16,470 bases of DNA from an uncultured Ruminococcus sp. (GTDB taxonomy: Bacteria; Bacillota; Clostridia; Oscillospirales; CAG-272): assembly GCA_902803255.1 (NCBI GenBank), contig CADCPG010000236.1, positions 1 to 16,470 of the forward strand, written 5' to 3'. The notes beneath the pieces are model-generated. The model worked only from the letters and a program-made list of their open reading frames with translations. It made no database searches and was not told where the DNA came from. Both the position numbers and the translations under genes were made by a program. How positions within the stretch are numbered: position 1 is the stretch's first letter; each line of letters begins with the position of its first letter. Positions 1 to 6,725 of this stretch are shown here, piece by piece.

Positions 1-4
1 CCCT

Positions 5-51
5 TGTCAACACTTTTTTCGCTCAAAATACGACTTTTTTCGCGATTTTTT
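5..51 (-). promoter_or_regulatory. Possible promoter upstream region (-35 plus phased A-tracts) for a gene leaving the left edge
   Basis: Read on the minus strand, a perfect -35 hexamer TTGACA (plus 5-10) is preceded by three A6 tracts (plus T-runs at 14-19, 35-40 and 46-51). Two of them lie in an 11-bp direct repeat GCGAAAAAAGT (12-22 and 33-43) exactly 21 bp apart, and the third is 11 bp further. A-tracts at one- and two-turn spacing just upstream of a -35 resemble an UP element or curved-DNA promoter. The -10 would fall outside the window, so the promoter cannot be confirmed. No terminator with a U-tract is visible after mntP. Confidence 0.45.
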
Positions 52-72
52 GACAATGATAATACACAATAA

Positions 73-750
73 TCATTTGATAAGCCAGACCGGGGATCCG
101 GCATCGAGCAGAGCCTTCACGAAGATCTCGATCCCGATCGCGACGAGCACCGCTCCTCCGGCTATCTCGGCCTTCTCGGCGAGTATATCGCCGAACTTTT
201 TCCCGACGAATACTCCCCCGATGCATATGGCGAAGGTAACGACCCCTATGATCGCCGATTCGACTGCGGCCGCGGTGACCGACAGCCCCGAGGCGGTAAA
301 GCCGACAGAGAGCGCGTCGATCGACGTCGCGATACCCTGGAACGCGAGCGCCAGGGCACCTGTCGCCTTTCTCCCCGCCGGGGCTTTTTCCGGATCCGCC
401 GGGTTCTCTGCGGACGGGCAGCCGGCGGATCCTGCGTCACTACCGGCCCTCATGCTTTTTATCCCCTCAGCGATCATGCGGATCCCGAGGAAAAGCAGCA
501 GGATCAGCGAGATCCAGGGTATGAATTTCCGCACCGCGGCGAAAATGTGCGAGACCGTCGAGACGACGAACCATCCGGCGAACGTCATGAAAAACTGAAA
601 TCCCCCGAAGGTCCCCGCTATCGCGAGCCGCCGCGTTTTTTTCATATCCGGCTCAGCCATCGCGTCGGCGGCGGAGACCGAGAAGGCGTCGACGGCAAGC
701 GCGGCGCCGAGCAGCACGCTGTTCAGAAAAAATGTGAATGAAAACTCCAT
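73..750 (-). CDS. mntP: Putative manganese efflux pump MntP
   Basis: A 225-aa hydrophobic protein of the MntP/DUF204 family, which exports Mn2+ across the cytoplasmic membrane. It shows the family's internal duplication: TM1 carries AVDAFSVS (Asp21) and the matching helix of the second half carries TSIDALSVGF (Asp145), the paired acidic residues needed for transport. About six membrane segments are visible. The two halves are joined by a Ser/Gly/Pro/Ala-rich cytoplasmic loop (about residues 102-129), which makes it longer than the 188-aa E. coli protein. I chose ATG at 750 because the family begins right before TM1; a TTG at 774 is in frame but lies in a hairpin. No good Shine-Dalgarno precedes either start. 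It follows mreB by 84 nt with no promoter or yybP-ykoY riboswitch in between, so it is probably read from the mreB promoter. Confidence 0.9.
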   Translation of the reverse strand: MEFSFTFFLNSVLLGAALAVDAFSVSAADAMAEPDMKKTRRLAIAGTFGGFQFFMTFAGWFVVSTVSHIFAAVRKFIPWISLILLLFLGIRMIAEGIKSMRAGSDAGSAGCPSAENPADPEKAPAGRKATGALALAFQGIATSIDALSVGFTASGLSVTAAAVESAIIGVVTFAICIGGVFVGKKFGDILAEKAEIAGGAVLVAIGIEIFVKALLDAGSPVWLIK

Positions 751-762
751 GTCAATGACCGG

Positions 763-786
763 CCGCGCCGGCAAAAGCCGGCGCGG
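763..786 (-). other. Perfect hairpin between mreB and mntP
   Basis: A 10-bp perfect stem (CCGCGCCGGC / GCCGGCGCGG) with a 4-nt loop lies 12 nt upstream of the mntP ATG. No U-run follows it on either strand, so it does not look like an intrinsic terminator. It may stabilise the upstream mreB message or modulate entry to mntP, whose start lacks a clear ribosome-binding site. An AGGGA sits just upstream of the hairpin, which folding would bring nearer to the start. The function is inferred. Confidence 0.5.
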
Positions 787-834
787 ACTTCCCTGTATGT
801 CAAAACTCGGTTGTTTCAGCCCTGGCCCGCGGCG

Positions 835-1875
835 TCAGTAGCTCTTCTGGCCCTGTCCCGCCCTCGCGAGATTGACCGGCCCCTCCGAGAGGACGCCGAT
901 GTGTTCGATCGACTTTCCGGTCCCGATCGCGACGCAGTTGATCGGGTTCCTCGCGATACGCGTCTTGATCTCGGTGATCTCGGTGATCAGCATGTCGAGC
1001 CCTCCGAGCAGAGAGCCGCCTCCGGTCATGACGATCCCGTTCTTGGTTATATCCGCCAGCAGCTCGGGCGGCGTGCGCTCGATGACCTGGCAGATCGCGT
1101 CGAGGATCGCCTGGAGCGGACTGAGCATGGCCTCTAGCATCTCGGCCGAACTTAGTGTGACGAATTTCGGTATGCCCTGCGCGAGGCACCGGCCGCCCAC
1201 GTTCATCGTTTTGATCCTGTCCTGCCTGTATACGCAGCCGATGGTCTTCTTCACGTTCTCGGCGGTCTGCTCGCCGATAACGACGTTGTGCTTCGACCTG
1301 ACGTATCTCATTATCGCCTCGTCGAACTTGTCGCCGGCGACCTTGATCGACTCCGACACGACGACCCCGTCGAGCGAGATGACGGCGATGTCGGTCGTTC
1401 CGCCGCCTATGTCGACCACCATGTTTCCGGTCGGCTGTGATATGTCGATCCCGGCTCCGATGGCGGCCGCGACCGGCTCCTCGATGAGATACACCGCCCT
1501 CGCACCGGCGTTCTTCGCGGCGTCGACGACCGCCCTCTCCTCGACCTCCGTTATCCCCGAAGGAATGCATACGACGACCCTGGGCTTGCCGATCGACCGC
1601 CCGCACGCCTGCCTTATGAAGAACTCCAGCATCTTCAGCGTGATCTCGTACTGGCTTATGACTCCGTCGCGCATCGGTCTTATCGTCCGGATATTGGCCG
1701 GTGTTCGGCCGATCATGTCCTGGGCATCCTTGCCGATGCAGATTATCTCGCCGGTATCGGTGTCGACGGCAACCACCGACGGCTCGTTGATCACTATCTC
1801 ATTTCCCTTGTAGACCAGGCACGACGCGGTCCCAAGGTCTATACCTATGTCTGGTCTGAACGACAGTCTTGCCAT
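835..1875 (-). CDS. mreB: MreB-family actin-like cell-shape protein
   Basis: A 346-aa MreB/Mbl-type actin homologue, a membrane-associated filament protein that organises lateral peptidoglycan synthesis. The actin-fold nucleotide motifs are present: phosphate-1 DLGTA (residues 13-17), phosphate-2 VDIGGGTTDI (154-163) and the adenosine motif TGGGSLLGGLD (284-294). Length is normal for the family. ATG at 1875 is chosen because GGAGG lies 7 nt upstream; an upstream in-frame start (1896) would put the ribosome-binding site inside the gene. It has its own promoter, is separated from comFC by 165 nt, and is followed by mntP. mreC and mreD are not adjacent, so it may be a stand-alone Mbl-like paralogue; sequence alone does not settle MreB versus Mbl. 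Confidence 0.95.
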   Translation of the reverse strand: MARLSFRPDIGIDLGTASCLVYKGNEIVINEPSVVAVDTDTGEIICIGKDAQDMIGRTPANIRTIRPMRDGVISQYEITLKMLEFFIRQACGRSIGKPRVVVCIPSGITEVEERAVVDAAKNAGARAVYLIEEPVAAAIGAGIDISQPTGNMVVDIGGGTTDIAVISLDGVVVSESIKVAGDKFDEAIMRYVRSKHNVVIGEQTAENVKKTIGCVYRQDRIKTMNVGGRCLAQGIPKFVTLSSAEMLEAMLSPLQAILDAICQVIERTPPELLADITKNGIVMTGGGSLLGGLDMLITEITEIKTRIARNPINCVAIGTGKSIEHIGVLSEGPVNLARAGQGQKSY

Positions 1876-1913
1876 GTGACCGCCTCCTTCCTTCAAAGTC
1901 TGAGAGAAAAATC

Positions 1914-1941
1914 AAAAAATCCCCGTATCCCGGTGCACGGG
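1914..1941 (-). terminator. Attenuator-like hairpin plus U-run in the mreB leader
   Basis: Between the promoter and mreB, the leader RNA can fold CCCGT...ACGGG (plus 1937-1941 and 1922-1926) followed by GA and a run of six U (1914-1919) and then more U. An alternative small hairpin, CCCG...CGGG, uses the same 5' arm. The stem is only 5 bp, so termination would be partial at most. No known riboswitch or binding motif is recognised here. Confidence 0.35.
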
Positions 1942-1952
1942 CACAGAATATT

Positions 1953-1981
1953 ATTATACTATAAAAAACGGAAAAAATCAA
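1953..1981 (-). promoter_or_regulatory. Sigma-A promoter of mreB-mntP
   Basis: On the minus strand TTGATT (1981-1976) and TATAAT (1958-1953) are separated by exactly 17 bp, with a T-rich spacer. The expected transcription start is near 1946, giving a leader of about 70 nt before the mreB ATG. It lies in the only AT-rich gap between comFC and mreB. Confidence 0.85.
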
Positions 1982-2001
1982 CTGCTTTCGGGGCTCCGCG
2001 G

Positions 2002-2021
2002 AAAAAACGGATGTCATCCCG
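2002..2021 (-). terminator. Weak intrinsic terminator after comFC
   Basis: The minus strand reads CGGGAT-GAC-ATCCG followed by TTTTTT, a short stem with one bulged G and a clean U6 tract. It begins 20 nt after the comFC stop and just before the mreB promoter, which is where the metK-recD2-comFC transcript would be expected to end. The stem is short, so read-through into mreB is plausible. Confidence 0.5.
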
Positions 2022-2040
2022 GCGCACATGATGCTTCGCC

Positions 2041-2784
2041 CTATGCTTCCGCTATCGCCGCGCATACCGTCCCCGCCGCGCCGGCGCGCTTCAGCAGCGC
2101 ACAGCATTCGGAGACGGTCGATCCGGTGGTGACGAGGTCGTCGACGAGTATCACAAGGCGCCCCTCTGCGAGTCCCGGTGCGATCACCGAGAACATACCC
2201 GAGACGTTGTCCTCTCTCGAGGCAACGTCGAGCCTCTTCTGGATGCCGCCGGAGCCCGACCGTCCCAGCATCTTCCAGCACTCGAGCCCGCAGGCGCGGG
2301 CGAGCGAACTGCCGAGCAGTTCGGCCTGATCGACGCCCTCTTCCCTTATGCGCTTCGCGCTCCGCGTGACGTATGTCACGACGGCATGTCCGCTGTCGGG
2401 TGGAACGCCGATATCCCCGAGCAGCGACGCGACGCCCGGGGCAAGTCTTTCGGCGAGCAGATCCGCGAGCATGCGGTCCCTGTTCTTTTTCAGCCTGAAT
2501 ATCGCTCTGTTGAGAGCGGAATCCGATTCCGACGCCCGGTAAAAGCCGAGCTTCACAAACCCCGAGCAGCCGGCCTCCCGCATGTTCTTCCGCAGGCAGA
2601 CGCAGTCTGCGGCGCAGTGTCCGCACGACGGGCAGCGCTCTGCGCTCTTGAGCTCCAGCTGACGCAGGCATTCGGGGCACAGTATGTCCCGTCCTCCCGT
2701 GTCGGGCTCGCCGCAGCACGCGCACTTCTCTCCGGCAAGGAATGAGCGGAGGAAGAGCTTCACTGCCTTCGATCCGCCGCTCAA
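2041..2784 (-). CDS. comFC: ComF-family phosphoribosyltransferase-like protein (ComFC)
   Basis: A 247-aa ComFC/GntX-type protein. The N-terminus holds a cysteine-rich zinc-ribbon region (CxxC pairs at residues 21/24 and 36/39, then a cluster at 51-63). The C-terminus carries a type I phosphoribosyltransferase domain with the PRPP loop VDDLVTTGST (214-223) and a degenerate family motif ending DQAELLG. In transformable bacteria ComFC acts with the ComFA ATPase in DNA uptake or handling; comFA is not present here. The favoured start is TTG at 2784, which overlaps the recD2 TGA as TTGA and has AGGGGG 6 nt upstream. A GTG at 2763 is possible. Domain identity is firm, while a role in competence in this organism is inference. 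Confidence 0.88.
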   Translation of the reverse strand: MSGGSKAVKLFLRSFLAGEKCACCGEPDTGGRDILCPECLRQLELKSAERCPSCGHCAADCVCLRKNMREAGCSGFVKLGFYRASESDSALNRAIFRLKKNRDRMLADLLAERLAPGVASLLGDIGVPPDSGHAVVTYVTRSAKRIREEGVDQAELLGSSLARACGLECWKMLGRSGSGGIQKRLDVASREDNVSGMFSVIAPGLAEGRLVILVDDLVTTGSTVSECCALLKRAGAAGTVCAAIAEA

Positions 2785-5216
2785 GCCCGGCCCCCTTTTC
2801 TTCTGTGCGTCGAATCCGCCTCGAGCAGTCGCCTGACGAGACCGGTATACCGGATGTCGGTGCGGCTGTTTGACACCATGTCGGCTATGAGACGGCTTTT
2901 CCCGACGATAATGACCCTTTTGTGGGCCCTTGTAACGGCGGTATAGAGCAGATTGCGCGTCGCGAGCACGGGAGGAATGTCGCCCAGCGGAATGACGACT
3001 GAGTCGTATTCGCTGCCCTGGCTCTTGTGGACCGTGATCGCGTAGGCGAGCTCGAGGTCTTCGAGCGAAGAAAAATCGTACACGACTTCCCTTCCGTCGA
3101 ACGACACGTCCATAAACTTCCCGAAGTTGTCCATCCCGGTGATGACGCCTATATCCCCGTTGAAGATCCCCTGGCCGCTCCGCCTGCCCGATCTCCACTC
3201 GATATCGTAATTGTTCCTCACCTGCATGACCCTGTCGCCGGTGCGGAAGACGGTATTCCCGCGCCGGTGCTCCCGCCTTCCCGCCGCGGGGGGGTTAACA
3301 AGCTCCTGGAGCTTTGTATTGAGGTATTCGGTCCCCGCCGTCCCCCTCCTCGTGGGAGAGATGACCTGGACCGATTCGGAAGGCCCGTATGCCGCCGGCA
3401 GCCGCCTGGCGCAGAGATCGGCGACGTAATCGGCTATGTCCCGGTCGCTTTCCTTCTCGATGAAAAAGAAATCGCGGTCGCGCGAATTCAGTACCGGCAT
3501 CTGCCCGCGGTTGATCGCGTGCGCGTTCATGACGATCAGCGAGCTCTCGGCCTGCCTGAAAATGTGGCGCAGAGACACGACGGGAATGACGCCCGAAGCT
3601 ATGATGTCGGCAAGTATGTTTCCGGCTCCGACCGACGGCAGCTGGTCGGCGTCGCCGATGAGCACGAGCCGGCAGCCCGGCTTTAACGCGTGAAGAAGCG
3701 CCGACATGAGCAGAGTGTCGATCATCGAGATCTCGTCGACGATGATCACATCCTCCTCGAGCCGGTTCTTTTCGTTGCGCCTGAAGCTGCGGAGCATATC
3801 CCTGCCGCCTTCGTCAGACATGTCGACTTCGAGCAGCCGGTGGATCGTCCTCGCCTCCCTGCCGGTCGCCTCGGTGATCCGCTTCGCGGCGCGTCCCGTG
3901 GGAGCGGCCAGCGTCAGCTTCATGTCCATGCTCCCGAAAATGCCGATGAGCGCCGAGATCACAGTGGTCTTGCCGGTGCCGGGGCCTCCGGTTATGACGG
4001 TCACCCCGCGGCTGAGCGCGGTGAAGATCGCCTGACGCTGCTCGTCGGCGTATCTTATGCCCTGATTCTTTTCCGAATGGGAGATGAAAGTCTCGATGTC
4101 CCCGATGTCGAGCGACGCGCTCCCTCTGCACAGACGGCAGAGTCTCCCCGCGATATAGCTCTCGTGGTCGTACATTTCAGCGGGATAGAGCAGCGACACG
4201 AATCCTCCCGAACCGCTCTCACCGGCTTCCTGCGCCGTGACGGGGCCGGAAGAACTGACGGCCGTCTCCCCGGTGAGTACGCCGGGTCCGGCGCAGGGCG
4301 GTACGGCATCGCCCGCCGGCAGGTCCTCCGCGACGATCCTCCCCGCGGCGACTTCCTTCTTCACCGCCTCTTCGGCGGTCTCCGCGGGTATACCCAGGAA
4401 TTCGGCGGCGGCGGGCAGCAGCCGGTCATACGGTATGCAGGTATGCCCCTCTCTGAAGGCCAGGTCGCACAGGACCGTCCTGACGCCGCTCGAGAGCCGC
4501 TCGGGGCAGTCACGGGCGAACCCCAGCGCTCCCGCGAGGACGTCGATCCTCTCGAACGAGAGGCCCTCTATCTCGTCGCAGAGCAGGTACGGCGACCGTT
4601 TGGCCGTTTCCACGGCCCGCTCCTTGTATCTTCCGTAGACCTTCATGGCCATCGACGGCCCGATATAAGACCTGAAGAAAGCCATGACGGCGCGGATGTC
4701 GGATTTCGACTTGAACTCCTCCGAGATCTCGCGCGCCCGCTTCGGCGTGATCCCGGGTATCTGGGCCAGCCAGCCGGGGTGCTCCCCGATCACCGTCGCG
4801 GTATCGTCTCCGAAAGCTTCGACGATCTTGGACGCGGTCTTGGGACCGATGCCCTTTATCGCCCCGGATGCCAGATACTTCTCGAGGTCGGCGGCCTCTC
4901 CGGGAAGTTCGGTCCTGTATTCGTTCACCTTGAACTGACGGCCGAATTTCGGATTCTGCTCCCATCTTCCGTAGACCGAGAGACGGTCGCCCTCTCCGAC
5001 GTCGGGCATGATCCCGACCGCCGATACCGGCACGCCTCCCGAATTCAGCGTTATGACGGAATAGCCGTTCATGTCGTTGCGGTAGATGACGCTCTCGACA
5101 GTCCCGGGGATGCTTCCGTCCTCCGTCATCAGGTAGTTGTCGTCGAGGGCCTCCGGAGCTTCCTTTTTTATGTCCTCCAGAAGCCGGTCGAGCTCTTTTT
5201 TCCCGGCCTTCTTCAA
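2781..5216 (-). CDS. recD2: RecD2-type ATP-dependent DNA helicase
   Basis: About 811 aa, a RecD2/RecD-like superfamily 1B 5'-3' helicase working in DNA repair outside a RecBC complex. In order: an OB-like N-terminal domain, helix-hairpin-helix repeats (about 116-166), Walker A GGPGTGKTT (410-418), Walker B VDEIS (493-497), motif GDADQLPSVG (521-530) and a C-terminal UvrD-like motif VHKSQGSEYDSV (729-740) followed by YTAVTRA. A Gly/Ser/Ala/Pro-rich stretch (about 299-338) links the N-terminal and motor regions. The start chosen is TTG at 5216. It overlaps the metK stop as TTGA with GGAG 8 nt upstream; the next ATG (5129) has no ribosome-binding site. It overlaps both neighbours, so it should be cotranscribed and translationally coupled with metK and comFC. 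Confidence 0.95.
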   Translation of the reverse strand: MKKAGKKELDRLLEDIKKEAPEALDDNYLMTEDGSIPGTVESVIYRNDMNGYSVITLNSGGVPVSAVGIMPDVGEGDRLSVYGRWEQNPKFGRQFKVNEYRTELPGEAADLEKYLASGAIKGIGPKTASKIVEAFGDDTATVIGEHPGWLAQIPGITPKRAREISEEFKSKSDIRAVMAFFRSYIGPSMAMKVYGRYKERAVETAKRSPYLLCDEIEGLSFERIDVLAGALGFARDCPERLSSGVRTVLCDLAFREGHTCIPYDRLLPAAAEFLGIPAETAEEAVKKEVAAGRIVAEDLPAGDAVPPCAGPGVLTGETAVSSSGPVTAQEAGESGSGGFVSLLYPAEMYDHESYIAGRLCRLCRGSASLDIGDIETFISHSEKNQGIRYADEQRQAIFTALSRGVTVITGGPGTGKTTVISALIGIFGSMDMKLTLAAPTGRAAKRITEATGREARTIHRLLEVDMSDEGGRDMLRSFRRNEKNRLEEDVIIVDEISMIDTLLMSALLHALKPGCRLVLIGDADQLPSVGAGNILADIIASGVIPVVSLRHIFRQAESSLIVMNAHAINRGQMPVLNSRDRDFFFIEKESDRDIADYVADLCARRLPAAYGPSESVQVISPTRRGTAGTEYLNTKLQELVNPPAAGRREHRRGNTVFRTGDRVMQVRNNYDIEWRSGRRSGQGIFNGDIGVITGMDNFGKFMDVSFDGREVVYDFSSLEDLELAYAITVHKSQGSEYDSVVIPLGDIPPVLATRNLLYTAVTRAHKRVIIVGKSRLIADMVSNSRTDIRYTGLVRRLLEADSTHRRKGGRA

Positions 5217-6400
5217 TTCAGCAGCTCCGCGAGCTTCGGGGCGAGGTCGGTCTTCTCCCACGGAGCCCCGACGTCCTCTCTACCCATCTGTCCGTATGCC
5301 GCGAGCTCGCCGTAGATCGGACGGCGCAGTCCGAACGCCGAGATGATCGCGGCGGGTCTGAGGTCGAACGACTCGCAGAGCTTCGACGCGATTACGCCGT
5401 CCGGTACGAGTCCGGTCCCCTTGGTGTCCACGTTCACCGACACCGGCTTCGCGACGCCTATCGCGTAGGCGATCTGTATCTCGCATCTCTCGGCGAGCCC
5501 CGCCGCGACGACGTTCTTCGCGAGATATCTCGCGGCGTAGGCGCCGCTGCGGTCCACTTTCGTCGGGTCCTTTCCCGAGAACGAGCCGCCGCCGTGGCTG
5601 GCGTACCCTCCGTACGTATCGACGATGATCTTTCTTCCGGTGAGGCCGGAATCGCCCATCGGCCCCCCGATCACGAACCTTCCGGTGGGATTGATGAAGT
5701 ATTTCGTGCCGGCGTCGATGAGCTCGGGCGGGATGACCTTCTCTATAACTTCTTTCTTTATTCCCTCTCTTACGCGCTCGATCCCCACGCTGCCGCTGTG
5801 CTGCGACGACACGACGACGGTGTCGATGCGCACCGGCCTGTAGCCGTCGTATTCGACGGTGACCTGGGTCTTTCCGTCGGGCCGCAGGAACTGAAGCGTC
5901 CCGTCCTTGCGTACCTCGGTCAGACGCTTGGCAAGCTTATGGGCCATCGAGATGGGAAGCGGCATGAGCTCGGGCGTCTCGCGGCAGGCGAAGCCGAACA
6001 TCATGCCCTGGTCGCCTGCACCGGTGTCGAGGCCGTCGGAGATCTCGCCCTCCTTCGCCTCGAGCGATCTGTCGACGCCCATGGCGATGTCGGGAGACTG
6101 CTCGTGGACCGAGGATATGACGGCGCACGAGTCGCAGTCAAAGCCGTATTTCGCCCTCGTATATCCTATCTTCCTCACCGTCTCGCGGGCGATCTTCTGA
6201 AGGTCGGAATAGCCTTCCGTCGTGATCTCGCCCATGATCGAGATGAGCCCGGTCGTGCAGGTGACTTCGCACGCAACGCGGGCGTCCGGGTCCTGCGCGA
6301 TTATGTCGTCGAGGATCGCGTCCGCGATCATGTCGCATATCTTGTCCGGATGTCCCTCGGTGACCGATTCGGAAGTGAAAAGTCTGTGTCTTCTGTCCAT
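5213..6400 (-). CDS. metK: S-adenosylmethionine synthetase
   Basis: A 395-aa methionine adenosyltransferase, the full family length, making SAM from methionine and ATP in the cytoplasm. Signature motifs are intact: HPDKICD near residue 17, GAGDQGMMFG (127-136) and the P-loop-like GGGSFSGKDPTKVDRS (270-285). The ATG at 6400 directly precedes the conserved RLFTSESVTEGHPDK start; AAGGA lies about 13 nt upstream, a rather long spacing. The gene is preceded by a complete SAM-I riboswitch with terminator, so expression should fall when its product SAM is plentiful. It heads an overlapping operon with recD2 and comFC. Confidence 0.98.
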   Translation of the reverse strand: MDRRHRLFTSESVTEGHPDKICDMIADAILDDIIAQDPDARVACEVTCTTGLISIMGEITTEGYSDLQKIARETVRKIGYTRAKYGFDCDSCAVISSVHEQSPDIAMGVDRSLEAKEGEISDGLDTGAGDQGMMFGFACRETPELMPLPISMAHKLAKRLTEVRKDGTLQFLRPDGKTQVTVEYDGYRPVRIDTVVVSSQHSGSVGIERVREGIKKEVIEKVIPPELIDAGTKYFINPTGRFVIGGPMGDSGLTGRKIIVDTYGGYASHGGGSFSGKDPTKVDRSGAYAARYLAKNVVAAGLAERCEIQIAYAIGVAKPVSVNVDTKGTGLVPDGVIASKLCESFDLRPAAIISAFGLRRPIYGELAAYGQMGREDVGAPWEKTDLAPKLAELLN

Positions 6401-6474
6401 AGTCCTGATATATCCTTCTTTCCTGATGATCCTTCGTTATGTGATACCGCCGGCGGTCCGCGGCGTCGGGCCGC

Positions 6475-6512
6475 AAAAAAACCTCCGAGCGGAGATTCCC
6501 GACAGTCGGAGG
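6475..6512 (-). terminator. Riboswitch-controlled terminator of metK, with antiterminator
   Basis: The expression platform of the SAM riboswitch. The stem is CCTCCGA (6512-6506) / TCGGAGG (6488-6482), followed by seven U (6481-6475). A competing 11-bp helix with one G-U pair can form between ATTCCTGACAG (6534-6524, the 3' part of the aptamer) and CTGTCGGGAAT (6505-6495, the terminator loop). That helix would trap the terminator 5' arm and break the aptamer. SAM binding should therefore favour termination. Confidence 0.85.
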
Positions 6513-6518
6513 CTTGGC

Positions 6519-6603
6519 CTTATCTGTCAGGAATTAGCACCTTGCCGTAACAGGCAGGTTGCTGCAGCATCAAAGGGCCTGTCCCTCCGCTGCTCTTGAT
6601 AAG
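6519..6603 (-). ncRNA. SAM-I (S-box) riboswitch aptamer
   Basis: The minus strand matches the S-box consensus. P1 is CTTATC (6603-6598) pairing with GATAAG (6524-6519), followed by AAGAG, GGAGGGAC, GGCCC, GCAACC and GGTGCTAATTCC in the right order. The P2 arms (GCAGC/GCTGC) and P3 arms (GCC/GGC) pair. A terminator follows at once and metK lies downstream, the classic target. The segment between GGCCC and GATG has one or two extra U compared with the usual form; otherwise it is canonical. Confidence 0.95.
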
Positions 6604-6615
6604 TGGGCTTATAAT

Positions 6616-6643
6616 ATTATAGCAGATTATTCGCCGTTGTCAA
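6616..6643 (-). promoter_or_regulatory. Sigma-A promoter of the metK operon
   Basis: TTGACA (6643-6638) and TATAAT (6621-6616) on the minus strand with a 16-bp spacer. The predicted start near 6609 is only a few bases before P1 of the SAM riboswitch. The -35 touches the U-tract of the terminator of the preceding operon, so the two units are packed without spare sequence. Confidence 0.9.
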
Positions 6644-6669
6644 GAAAAATCGGGCCGGCATGAGCCGGC
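6642..6669 (-). terminator. Intrinsic terminator of the ribU operon
   Basis: The minus strand reads GCCGGC-TCAT-GCCGGC (6669-6654), then CCG, then ATTTTTCTT. The six-bp all-GC stem and U-rich tail lie 56 nt after the stop of the COG2426-type gene and immediately before the metK promoter. Confidence 0.75.
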
Positions 6670-6725
6670 GCCGATCTTTTCCGGCTCTGGCCGCGGCTCC
6701 GGCCGGGCCCGCTCCGCGTTTCCCG

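Noticed and set aside
50..55. TTGACA on the plus strand near the left edge
   Set aside because: No matching -10 at proper spacing and no plus-strand gene follows.
57..75. Inverted repeat TGATAAT-N5-ATAATCA resembling a Fur-family or MntR box
   Set aside because: Arms have one mismatch and a 5-bp gap unlike the 7-1-7 Fur box; it overlaps the mntP stop codon rather than a promoter. It could still be a site for the gene to the left, but evidence is thin.
798..803. Perfect TTGACA upstream of mntP on the minus strand
   Set aside because: No -10-like hexamer lies 16-18 bp downstream; that region is the GC hairpin.
751..834. Looked for a yybP-ykoY manganese riboswitch before mntP
   Set aside because: The conserved loop sequences are absent and the gap is too short for the aptamer.
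3690..5315. Long plus-strand open frame (541 aa) opposite recD2
   Set aside because: It is the antisense of a clear RecD2; the protein is Arg/Asp/Gly-rich low-complexity with no domain, as expected from GC-rich codon bias.
5594..6550. Plus-strand open frame opposite metK, running into the SAM riboswitch
   Set aside because: Antisense of metK and of a structured RNA; no recognisable protein and no ribosome-binding site.
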